A DNA stretch of 64,000 bases from positions 186,001 through 250,000 of the forward strand of contig PJLO01000003.1 in assembly GCA_003010405.1 (NCBI GenBank). The letters are read 5' to 3'. The notes below the pieces were generated by a model, which ran no database searches, was not told the origin of the DNA, and saw only the letters and a program-made list of their open reading frames with translations. Position numbers and translations under genes: made by a program. The stretch comes from Acidobacteriota bacterium. Its GTDB lineage: Bacteria; Acidobacteriota; Terriglobia; Terriglobales; Acidobacteriaceae. Of the stretch, positions 1 to 6,830 are shown in pieces (position 1 is the first letter of the stretch; every line of letters starts with the position of its first letter).

Positions 1-732
1 TGACGCTTCGGGCGATGTCTTCAGCGAAAACATCTGGACGTATCTGCGTCCGATCTTGAGATGGTCGCTGTGCCATTCAACGGGACTCTTTGCAATCTGG
101 CGGTCAACGCCGTCATCGCTGCGCAGTTCATCTCCTGCGGCCCATTCTTCGAGATTGAACAGGTAGCTGAAAAACTGATAGATCGCGTTCCCCTCCAAAA
201 GCCGTAATCCCAATGAGCCGCCAAGGTGTCCTTCCAGCAGCGTGGCAGTCTTTTCAAGAGTGGCGAGCATCCGAGAGAAATCAGCGGCCTGTTCCTTGGG
301 TCTCCGCACAAAGGAGTTCACTGCCGTCGGTTCCAGCGTCAGGCACCAGTGCAGGTCGATGCGGCGAAGGCCTGCCGTCTTTGCGAGAAACCCTAGCCGG
401 TCGTCTACGAAGACCTGGGTGACGGGACTCGCGTAGCTCGCGTTCTTGGGAAGGTCGAAGCCGGACATGACGCGCGTGTACTGATGGAGGCATGATCCTT
501 CCGGCAATCCGCGCAGTGCGCCTTCAACCGAGCGCATCTCGGCTTCAAGCTCCTGGTCTGTCAGCCCCTCTTCGTCGATGCCGTCGAGCGAAAACAGACA
601 GCCATATCCGCCGCCCTTCAAGGCGAAGATGTGCTCGTTGACGAACCGGCTGATCGGCACAATCGAGCAGGCGGCTCCGGCCTTGGCGAACCATGGCGTG
701 TGTTTGAGTTGTTCACTGTTTACGCGGGTCAT
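1..732 (-). CDS. VirB4/TrbE-type conjugation ATPase, N-terminal part (cut by window edge)
   Basis: Only the first 244 codons are visible; the reading frame stays open to base 1. The start is the ATG at 732, overlapping the end of the preceding virB3-like gene by 20 bp, the usual tight spacing of type IV secretion operons. The visible part matches the N-terminal CagE/TrbE/VirB domain that precedes the P-loop ATPase domain; the Walker motifs would lie beyond the window. VirB4 proteins energise pilus assembly and substrate transfer at the inner membrane. The assignment rests on the order pilin, VirB3, VirB4 and on segments such as 'FVNEHIFALKGGGYGCLF'. It could belong to a conjugative element or to a protein-secreting T4SS; the window does not show which. 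Confidence 0.8.
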   Translation of the reverse strand, partial: MTRVNSEQLKHTPWFAKAGAACSIVPISRFVNEHIFALKGGGYGCLFSLDGIDEEGLTDQELEAEMRSVEGALRGLPEGSCLHQYTRVMSGFDLPKNASYASPVTQVFVDDRLGFLAKTAGLRRIDLHWCLTLEPTAVNSFVRRPKEQAADFSRMLATLEKTATLLEGHLGGSLGLRLLEGNAIYQFFSYLFNLEEWAAGDELRSDDGVDRQIAKSPVEWHSDHLKIGRRYVQMFSLKTSPEAS

Positions 733-985
733 AGTAGGACCTCTGGCTCAGGCTCAATCCCCAAAGCTCGAACATCTTCGGGTGTTTGTGAACGATCAGC
801 CATGCAGCGCCGACCATCATCGGAAAGCTGATGAGCGCCACGATTCGCAACCCGACGAGGAAAACCGTTACGCAGACGAATAGGATCGTCATCCACGCTG
901 CGAGGTCGAGGCCCAGCTTGGTTCTCGGTCGATTCAGCGCCTGATTGATCGGTAACGGTTCTCCCCGCTTGGTCATGGCGGCCAC
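713..985 (-). CDS. VirB3/TrbD-like inner-membrane protein of a type IV secretion system
   Basis: A 90-residue protein with a hydrophilic N-terminus (about 1-27), two closely spaced hydrophobic stretches (about 28-65) and a short charged tail, which is the size and layout of VirB3/TrbD. It begins on the base after the stop of the VirB2-like gene and its 3' end overlaps virB4, so the three genes are probably translationally coupled. VirB3 is a partner of VirB4 at the inner membrane and is fused to it in some systems. The assignment rests on size, topology and position between pilin and ATPase more than on sequence motifs. Confidence 0.75.
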   Translation of the reverse strand: MAAMTKRGEPLPINQALNRPRTKLGLDLAAWMTILFVCVTVFLVGLRIVALISFPMMVGAAWLIVHKHPKMFELWGLSLSQRSYYDPRKQ

Positions 986-1387
986 CTACTGCAACGTCTG
1001 GCCGGTAAGCGAGCCGATCCAGCCAGCGCCCCATCCCAGCACGCCCGCGCCGAAGAGAGCGCCGAAGAGTCCCGGAATCGCATCCTGGAAGCGACCGCTC
1101 ATCATTCGGATTCCGGCGAAGATCAGGCCGCCGAAGCAGATGACTGCGCCCGCGTAGATGGCGAAGGTTTTGAAGGTGGACATCAGCGTGGTTGCCCCCG
1201 AGAAGTCCATCGTTCCCTGGGCATGAGCGACGCCAGTCAAGGAAAGAGCAAGAAGGGTGGGAGCCATCGTGCGGATGGCTGGCAGAAGAGTGGATTTTAG
1301 GAAGGGTTTTGCCCAGCGGAAGCCGGACGGAACAGGCAGCCGATTGCGATTCGCATCGGAACGGATGAGACGGCGGAATCGATTCAC
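986..1387 (-). CDS. VirB2/TrbC-like conjugative pilin
   Basis: A 133-residue precursor with a long basic N-region, a hydrophobic stretch ending in a signal-peptidase site after 'TGVAHA', then two hydrophobic helices separated by a short polar loop ('MMSGRFQD'), the layout of TrbC/VirB2 pilins. The product would be processed and assembled into the conjugative pilus. An internal ATG at 1267 would give a normal-length signal peptide; the upstream ATG at 1387 is kept because TrbC-type pilins often have long leaders and a GGAGG lies just ahead of it. It is the first recognisable gene of the minus-strand virB2-virB3-virB4 run, and its ribosome-binding region sits in a potential hairpin. Confidence 0.78.
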   Translation of the reverse strand: MNRFRRLIRSDANRNRLPVPSGFRWAKPFLKSTLLPAIRTMAPTLLALSLTGVAHAQGTMDFSGATTLMSTFKTFAIYAGAVICFGGLIFAGIRMMSGRFQDAIPGLFGALFGAGVLGWGAGWIGSLTGQTLQ

Positions 1388-1427
1388 TTTGCACCTCCGC
1401 TGACAGGGCGTCAGCTCTGGCGCAAAG
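1387..1427 (-). promoter_or_regulatory. Hairpin around the virB2 ribosome-binding site
   Basis: Two nested inverted repeats lie in the leader of the VirB2-like gene: an inner stem GCTGAC/GTCAGC (1399-1404 with 1410-1415, five-base loop) and an outer stem CTTTGC/GCAAAG (1387-1392 with 1422-1427). The GGAGG ribosome-binding sequence falls on one side of the interior loop and the first base of the start codon touches the outer stem. Such a structure could limit translation of the pilin. The repeats are seen directly; any regulatory role is inference. Confidence 0.35.
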
Positions 1428-1519
1428 TTAGGGTTGAACGCTCCTCAGCGTCCAATGAATTCCATGCACAGCGTTATGCCACTTGGGAATAACGCCGCAC
1501 TGCCGTCATTCGCCCCCGG

Positions 1520-1735
1520 CTAGATTTCGTAGTTCTGAAGGATCTCCGGTGTCCCAACCCCGCCTTTGTAAAGGCTAGCCTTGACCTCGGGACGGACGTT
1601 GATCGAACAGGAGAAGGTAGTTCCGTCCATTAGCGCAATCTCGACATTGGTTCCATCGCCAGCGTCCCGGTGGATACGAAACGCGCGAATCGTCTTGCCC
1701 TCAAGTTCCGGGCACTCGATGAATTTGTCCTGCAT
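1520..1735 (-). CDS. Small hypothetical protein upstream of the T4SS genes
   Basis: A 71-residue acidic protein with no recognised domain, signal or membrane segment. The ATG at 1735 is chosen because GAGGT lies nine bases upstream; in-frame starts at 1756 and 1771 (GTG) give 78 and 83 residues. The predicted beta-strand-like pattern and the phrase 'VEIALMDGTTFSCSINV' suggest a small beta-barrel fold, but no function can be assigned. It lies 132 bp upstream of the pilin gene on the same strand and is probably part of the mobile element. Confidence 0.5.
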   Translation of the reverse strand: MQDKFIECPELEGKTIRAFRIHRDAGDGTNVEIALMDGTTFSCSINVRPEVKASLYKGGVGTPEILQNYEI

Positions 1736-1938
1736 GAACTCTGACCTCGGCCTCATTAGAATCGCACTCACCGCGGTTCGTTGTCAGGCGCATTCTGGCG
1801 AATCGTCCGTGCTTTTTCCCGTAGTTGCCGCCCTCGGAGGCTCCGGCGGTAACCGGCAACGGGCGGAGCGGCTTGTTTTGGACAATATCACACTCATCGC
1901 GTGTAGACTCATAGTGGTCCAAACCCAAGCATAGGAGT

Positions 1939-2160
1939 GTGGCGACACGCTCCGTTAAGTCTCGATTCGGCACTAGGTTGCGGCAACTCCGTGACGAACG
2001 GGGCTATTCTCAGGAAGAGCTGGCCGAGCGAGCCGGTCTCCACCGCAACTACGTCGGCGGTGTTGAGCGCGGAGAGCGGAACGTTGCGTTGGAAAATATC
2101 GTCAAACTGGCGAAAGCCCTCTCCGTCAAGCCCGGCGATTTGTTTGCGGATTTCTCTTGA
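1939..2160 (+). CDS. XRE/Cro-type helix-turn-helix regulator
   Basis: A 73-residue protein that is almost entirely one HTH_3 domain: 'LRQLRDERGYSQEELAERAG' is helix 1-2 with the Q-E-E-LA signature, 'HRNYVGGVERGERN' is the recognition region, followed by 'IVKLAKALSV'. No other domain is present. An in-frame TAG at 1912 excludes a much earlier start, so the GTG at 1939 is used. AGGAG ends only two bases before it, too close for normal initiation, so the transcript may be leaderless. It stands convergent to the TIR/nucleotide-modification operon and may regulate the mobile element or that operon; both are inference. Confidence 0.85.
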   Translation: MATRSVKSRFGTRLRQLRDERGYSQEELAERAGLHRNYVGGVERGERNVALENIVKLAKALSVKPGDLFADFS

Positions 2161-2174
2161 TTCTGATGGACCAA

Positions 2175-2200
2175 AGGTGAAATTAGAGTCGCCTTCACCT
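2175..2200. terminator. Weak inverted repeat between convergent genes
   Basis: AGGTGAA (2175-2181) is repeated inverted as TTCACCT (2194-2200) in the 51-bp gap between the XRE gene (+) and the last gene of the minus-strand operon. The stem is only 7 bp and there is no clear T-tract, so it is at best a weak bidirectional terminator. Confidence 0.25.
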
Positions 2201-2211
2201 CTCGATAATTT

Positions 2212-3210
2212 CTAAGGCCATCTATTCGCCCAACGAATCCAAAGCTGTTTCAACAAGGGATTGTCGCAAGCAGCAATAGCCTCGCCCACGCCATCGGCGC
2301 TCCTTTTTCGCCTCGCAGCATCTGCGGCAATCATTGCCATGAGATTGGTGAACGCCTGGGGTGCATCATCGATTCGCGCAAGTACACCATATTCTTTAGG
2401 AGAAAGCCTGTCCTTTATCAATAAATCTATTCGCTGACTCATCTCGCTCCAGATCGGATCAGCCTGATGCTTAGGAAGTGCCACGCTATCGAAAGCTGCG
2501 GCTGCGGGCACACAAACGGATGAAAAGGCGTGCTCCGCATTTTCGTTGTATAGGTGCAGGCTATCGGCATAATGCGAATAAGTGCCCGGTTCAACACCTA
2601 TCCAGCCAGAGAGTACTTCTTGAAGTGTCGTGAACTGAATAAAGTTGTATGGAAGGCCCTTAAAGATGTCGTTACTCCGCATGATCTGAGACCATTCGAG
2701 CTTGCCATTACGAATCTTGAGCATTGAGCAAATGTTGCAAGGGATGTCGGCGGCAACTGGCTCACCGTCATCCAGCGGTAGGTCCATCGCCGCATCCCAG
2801 ATTTGAAGCACAATCTGACGCCCATTGGGATTGGCCATGAGGGCATTGCTGGCGCGACTCAGTTGATCGAACCCCACATTATCTCGCAGGCGATGGCCGT
2901 ACGCGCCGTGATACTCCGCTCCGGCTCCCGCAAATTTGGGCAGTATGGGATTGAAGAAGTTGAGGTAGGCCGAATCGCGGCGACCGTTCAGAATCCCGAC
3001 GACTTCCACGATGGCAAACGCAATGCTGAGTCCAGGGCTGCGAGACACCACCCACCGTTGCCGAGGATCATGAATATGAAATGTTGAATGAAGCAGTTCA
3101 GACGTAGCACCTCCTCTACCGTTTTGTCGTGGTAGGCTCGATTGGCTCCGAATCGCATCAATGGCAAGGAGCCACGCTCTATCTGCAGATTCGGACTCAA
3201 AAGAGAACAC
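2212..3210 (-). CDS. Thymidylate-synthase-family protein in a nucleotide-modification operon
   Basis: A 332-residue homologue of ThyA. The nucleophile region is 'ADIPCNI' and the dUMP-site signature 'RSNDIFKGLPYN' matches RSxDxFLGLPFN of classical enzymes, followed by 'ADSLHLY' for the His/Tyr pair. An N-terminal 'GRGGATSE' takes the place of the usual DRTGT loop. Two features are unusual: the residue after the catalytic Cys is Asn instead of His, and a roughly 80-residue C-terminal extension replaces the short folate-closing tail. The Asn of LPYN, which in this family favours dUMP over dCMP, is kept. The likely substrate is dUMP; the product could be dTMP or, by analogy with phage enzymes, 5-hydroxymethyl-dUMP. 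The GTG start has GGAGG six bases upstream and lies inside the 3' end of the kinase-fusion gene, so the two are coupled. It is unlikely to be the housekeeping ThyA. Confidence 0.82.
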   Translation of the reverse strand: MFSFESESADRAWLLAIDAIRSQSSLPRQNGRGGATSELLHSTFHIHDPRQRWVVSRSPGLSIAFAIVEVVGILNGRRDSAYLNFFNPILPKFAGAGAEYHGAYGHRLRDNVGFDQLSRASNALMANPNGRQIVLQIWDAAMDLPLDDGEPVAADIPCNICSMLKIRNGKLEWSQIMRSNDIFKGLPYNFIQFTTLQEVLSGWIGVEPGTYSHYADSLHLYNENAEHAFSSVCVPAAAAFDSVALPKHQADPIWSEMSQRIDLLIKDRLSPKEYGVLARIDDAPQAFTNLMAMIAADAARRKRSADGVGEAIAACDNPLLKQLWIRWANRWP

Positions 3211-4891
3211 GGGGTGCCTCCGTTTCGCGCTCGATCAACTCATTGAGGCCCCATTTAGGCGGGAACCAGTAATCAATGTCAGTCGGAGTACTTCGAAAAA
3301 CCTGCTTGATCCTGGTCCTCCCCGTGATTCCTACAACCTCCGGGTGTGCATGTCGGGCATATTTATCCACTTCGCAGAACAAATTTTGGCAGTCGATGAG
3401 TTGAAGCGGTCTTCCCCATAACGACTTAAACTCAATTCCAAGCCTCTCGAATTCTGCATGTTGTCGATCGGCAACCATTCGAATGATGTCCACTTCATTG
3501 AGTCCGCCGAGATCCTTGAAGCATTTCCTGATCCCGTCTCTTGCACCGGGTCCGGGCACCACAAACTCCTTCTCGCTAAATGAAGTAAGCGTGCTGTAAT
3601 TGAGATCGGTTGCATATTGGTAAGCTAGGAACTCCCCGATCATCGGGTAGGACAGCAGCAATTCAAACACTTCGCGCATTTCCTTCATGCGGGTTATCTT
3701 TCGCGGAACACCATCCGAAAGCATCCTCTGCAAGAGTGCAAGGTGGTTCCGATGCTTCTTTGCATCTCCGTGCTTTCCGCCTGAAGGCATGATGTAGGCG
3801 CCTGAATAGATGCTCCGTTTGTGCGCCATCGCAGAAGTCAACACCTGGTCGAACCTGCTGAGGTCGAAACATTCGGTAGTGAGCGGTCCGAGCGCCGCTT
3901 CTAGCAACTGCCAAGTCTCAATCTTGTTGAAGAGCTTAAAAAGCAGGATTCTGAAGAAGACCTCCGCCGGGCGCTGGTCTCCCGCGTAGATCACATTCCG
4001 AATTAGGTACTGACTCACTCGATCCGAAGCGCGGTACGCGTTCGTGAATTTGAAATGCAACAGAATGTTATCGTCGGTCCACGGTGGCAACGCATGATGC
4101 ACGCGCTTGAAGAAAACTTCTTGCCGTTTCGCCGCAAAACGCCAATATGTCTCGTAGACTTCCGAAGGGATCGCAGGAGACAACTTCGAGAAGACTGTGG
4201 GCGCAGGTCGTGGCAACGTGGGGGAGGAACAATTGAGCGGAAGATTTGCCTGGCGTGGAATTCCCGGATGAGCGTGGGACGCAGCAGTCTCCCCTTCGTT
4301 TATTGCCGACAAAATCTCATTGAAGGACTCTTCAAGTGTGCAATTGGTAGAAATTCGGTGAATGCAATAATTGCCCTCTTCACTCGCTTCAAGTTCCGCA
4401 TATGCCGCGCCTAAGCGATTGTGAATGGCGGGGGAATTCTCGGTCCGGGCAGGTAAGGGCCGATTGAGAAGAAAAATGGCCCGGGGGCGAAAGTGTGACC
4501 AATGATGGTTTTCGAGGGCGATCATGTGTTGAAGTGATTCTCGGTCGACTCCCGCCACTTTGCCGTATGCCACCGTGGACCACCAAAAGCGATCCATCAC
4601 GATGGTCTCGCCGGATTGGAGCGCCGGAATGGTCAAAGAATGCAACGCGTCAATATGGGCCGCGACATGAAGAAGTTGTTGTGCCGTGGGGACGAGTCCG
4701 CGTAATCCAAAGCGTTCCGGGTTATGGTGAATACGGTACACAAGTTCCCCGAGGGAACCTTCGGCGCGGCCCGGAGAACTTACGTATCGTGCGCGCTGTC
4801 CTTGTGAAGTAAGCCATTCTACAAAGCGATGGCTAAGGGTCGTTTTTCCCGTCCCATCCGGACCTTCGAAAATATACAGTTGACCGCGCAT
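3197..4891 (-). CDS. Thymidylate-kinase-like domain fused to a putative DNA-base hypermodification helical domain
   Basis: A 564-residue, two-part protein. Residues about 1-200 are a P-loop nucleotide kinase of the thymidylate-kinase type: Walker A 'EGPDGTGKTT', the 'DRFWWSTVAYG' motif equivalent to DRYxxS of Tmk, and a lid-like region near 'LNRPLPART'. Residues about 230-564 form a separate alpha-helical domain starting near 'EVYETYWRFAAKRQ' with conserved segments 'FKFTNAYRASDRVSQYLI', 'SGAYIMPSG' and 'LNYSTLTSF'. This resembles the helical domain of phage 5-hydroxymethyl-dU DNA kinases and putative alpha-glutamyl/putrescinyl-thymine enzymes; this is recognised from memory and needs a profile search. 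The ATG at 4891 with AAGGGA just upstream is preferred to a TTG at 4933. It overlaps the thymidylate-synthase-like gene by 14 bp. Predicted role: phosphorylating a modified thymidine nucleotide or base. Confidence 0.75.
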   Translation of the reverse strand: MRGQLYIFEGPDGTGKTTLSHRFVEWLTSQGQRARYVSSPGRAEGSLGELVYRIHHNPERFGLRGLVPTAQQLLHVAAHIDALHSLTIPALQSGETIVMDRFWWSTVAYGKVAGVDRESLQHMIALENHHWSHFRPRAIFLLNRPLPARTENSPAIHNRLGAAYAELEASEEGNYCIHRISTNCTLEESFNEILSAINEGETAASHAHPGIPRQANLPLNCSSPTLPRPAPTVFSKLSPAIPSEVYETYWRFAAKRQEVFFKRVHHALPPWTDDNILLHFKFTNAYRASDRVSQYLIRNVIYAGDQRPAEVFFRILLFKLFNKIETWQLLEAALGPLTTECFDLSRFDQVLTSAMAHKRSIYSGAYIMPSGGKHGDAKKHRNHLALLQRMLSDGVPRKITRMKEMREVFELLLSYPMIGEFLAYQYATDLNYSTLTSFSEKEFVVPGPGARDGIRKCFKDLGGLNEVDIIRMVADRQHAEFERLGIEFKSLWGRPLQLIDCQNLFCEVDKYARHAHPEVVGITGRTRIKQVFRSTPTDIDYWFPPKWGLNELIERETEAPRVLF

Positions 4892-5022
4892 CTTTCCCTT
4901 CGGTGGCAATGGTTCCTTCTCGCCGGCCCTCAAGAGTCAGCTGTTCAGGATTTATGGGTGATTCAGTCAACCAACGTCGGACCCAAAATTGAAACGATGT
5001 CGTATCTTGAAAGGAATCAGCT

Positions 5023-5670
5023 CTAGCGAACTGCACTCCCTTTCCCGGTATACCGCTTCTCGGTCTGATCAAAATCGAATGGATCCCCTGCAATGAGATT
5101 TCGATCGGTTCTATGCTCCTTGAGAAGCCATTCCACAAACAACCTGCATTTTTCAGGATCAAACTTTCGATGCCCTATTCCGTTCTTGTAGCCAAGCGCG
5201 TCGAGGATAGTGGATGGCACAACAGGCGCGTTTTTCCCGAAGTAAAAATAGTATCGAGAGATCAGCACCCGGTCAGCGCTCGTGTCCTTTTCTACATTCA
5301 ACAGATTAGGGGTTCCATCTGGATTACTGTGATGGGAATCGAGCTGTAGCCATGGGGCACTTGGCCCGGCTCGATGGTAAATGTTGTCACCGACCATCAT
5401 CAGGCTGCTTCCGTTCCTCACAGGACGCTTATCATAAAACGATGGGTTCGCCCAATATTCATTGAACATAGCGGTTTCTGTAACTCGCATCGCATAGACG
5501 CAACGCCCAGTGGCTTTGAGACGTGCACCACCCATCCCCACAACCCAATCGCCAATCTGAGCAGTTGCCCTAATTCGAGGCATACACGTCGCGAGAGTAC
5601 AGCAACCGTGAAATGGGTTTGGCGCAAACCCAAAGTCCCGGTCAACGACATACATGTAGAGCGAAGTCAT
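5023..5670 (-). CDS. Nmad2-like putative nucleotide-modification protein
   Basis: A 215-residue soluble protein. The N-terminus 'VVDRDFGFAPNPFHGCCTLA' followed by 'KPRIR'-type residues ('MPRIRATAQIGDWVVGMGG') matches what I remember of the Nmad2 (nucleotide modification associated domain 2) family, whose genes accompany thymidylate-synthase-like and DNA-modification genes. Its biochemical activity is not known. Possible metal or catalytic positions are the Cys pair in 'GCCTLATC', an 'RYYFYFG' segment and His residues near 'QLDSHHSN'. It starts three bases after the stop of the ThsB-like TIR gene, so it is co-transcribed and probably coupled with it; 131 bp separate it from the kinase fusion downstream. 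Confidence 0.75.
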   Translation of the reverse strand: MTSLYMYVVDRDFGFAPNPFHGCCTLATCMPRIRATAQIGDWVVGMGGARLKATGRCVYAMRVTETAMFNEYWANPSFYDKRPVRNGSSLMMVGDNIYHRAGPSAPWLQLDSHHSNPDGTPNLLNVEKDTSADRVLISRYYFYFGKNAPVVPSTILDALGYKNGIGHRKFDPEKCRLFVEWLLKEHRTDRNLIAGDPFDFDQTEKRYTGKGSAVR

Positions 5671-5673
5671 GTC

Positions 5674-6192
5674 CTAGCAGACCCTGGTCGTACTGGGATG
5701 AACTGCGTTGCGACTTGTACCGTCAGAGTTCTCGAAGTTATTCGCTCCGTCGATGGCAGCAACTATGCTATCGGTATTCCACGCGACGATTGCCGATCCG
5801 TACCGTTCGAGCGCCTCCGGCTTTTCAGCGTCCGTCCCGCCGTGCGCATAGACCCCGACAATGCGTTTCCCTTGCTTTGCCGCCTGCTCAATCTCCCAAT
5901 TCACCCAAGGTCGCGAGTGAGTGTCCTTTCCAATGAGCACCACAACCGTTGCGGCCCATGAAATCTTCATGCGCAACAGACGTTTGATCGTCTCATCCTT
6001 CACTCGCCCTTCGTTCATTCTCCGTTCGTTCGCGGGCTTCATTCGTACGGAACTGTTTCGGATGTCATTTCCGCCCTTCGCCAGAAGCTGAGTAAGCTGA
6101 TCTACCTTGGTATCATCGGCGTGATGGTGGCTGATGAAAACATGCCTCCTCGTCGCAGATCCATTCCCCCCAGTTGCACGGTCTTGGCTCAT
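5674..6192 (-). CDS. ThsB-like TIR-domain protein (DUF1863 type)
   Basis: A 172-residue single-domain protein of the short TIR-like class found in Thoeris ThsB. The first strand is 'HVFISHHHADD'. A central 'WAATVVVLIGKDTHSRPWV' leads into 'WEIEQAAKQGKRIVGVY', where the Glu of W-x-x-WEIE is the position expected for the NAD-processing glutamate. ThsB proteins make a cyclic-ADP-ribose-type signal on phage infection that activates a SLOG-containing effector. Here the gene follows a SLOG gene by 35 bp and precedes the Nmad2-like gene by 3 bp. There is no signal peptide or membrane segment. The tail after about residue 150 is low in structure. Enzymatic activity is inferred from family membership only. 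Confidence 0.78.
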   Translation of the reverse strand: MSQDRATGGNGSATRRHVFISHHHADDTKVDQLTQLLAKGGNDIRNSSVRMKPANERRMNEGRVKDETIKRLLRMKISWAATVVVLIGKDTHSRPWVNWEIEQAAKQGKRIVGVYAHGGTDAEKPEALERYGSAIVAWNTDSIVAAIDGANNFENSDGTSRNAVHPSTTRVC

Positions 6193-6227
6193 ATGATTTC
6201 CTCAGTGACTGCTGATCTTCTGCATCT

Positions 6228-6830
6228 TCATCTGGAAGCGACCCATTCGCGTTTTTCGTTGGGACTTATTTCCAGTTCGCGCCAAAACATCTGGGCGAAA
6301 TCCACTGATTCGAGCTGCTCCGACGAAGAGCTGCGAAGTCGCGCAGCGAGCTCGCGTGCTGCCCCTCCTGGTGCCGCAACGGCTAACACTTTTGCGGAGG
6401 GATGGAATTCTGTGAACAGCTGATACTCGGCCAAAATGCCTTCCATTCCTCCGATAAAGACTGCGGCATGGAGGTCATCTCGGACAAGCATCGCCTTGCG
6501 CATCGAAAGGAGGCTTGCCTCTCGGTCGTTGTCTACAGCCTCCGTGAAATGGACGTTTGCGAAGTGCGCGTTTTCCTCTGGGTAGATTTCCCGAAAAAAG
6601 CGGCTCTGGTATAGGACAACTGCATCGGAATAGCGAACCCCTAGATCCTGGCATACTGACCAAATCATCGGCGTGATTGCGGGATGTCCGCCCCAGACGA
6701 TGCGACGACGACCGAGAGCTAGGGTCATAAGCTCACGGACCGCCATTTGGATTAGAAAAGGGTCCGCGGTCTCCAGATAGGTTCCTCTACCGGCAAGAGG
6801 CACGCTAGCAGACAGAAAGATCGACTTCAT
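6228..6830 (-). CDS. SLOG-fold nucleotide-sensor protein
   Basis: A 200-residue protein with the Rossmann-like SLOG (DprA/LOG-related) layout: an N-terminal strand 'IFLSASVPL', the phosphate-binding 'WGGHPAITPMI' and a later 'FIGGMEGILAEYQLF' with the Gly-Gly and Glu typical of the nucleotide-binding site. SLOG domains are proposed to bind or process nucleotide signals and form the sensor half of Thoeris ThsA. Here the domain stands alone, with no SIR2, TIR or membrane effector fused. The ATG at 6830 overlaps the stop of the upstream TIR gene as ATGA, a strong sign of coupled translation and of a physical or functional partnership. A longer in-frame reading begins upstream but would run through the TIR gene and is rejected. 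Confidence 0.8.
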   Translation of the reverse strand: MKSIFLSASVPLAGRGTYLETADPFLIQMAVRELMTLALGRRRIVWGGHPAITPMIWSVCQDLGVRYSDAVVLYQSRFFREIYPEENAHFANVHFTEAVDNDREASLLSMRKAMLVRDDLHAAVFIGGMEGILAEYQLFTEFHPSAKVLAVAAPGGAARELAARLRSSSSEQLESVDFAQMFWRELEISPNEKREWVASR

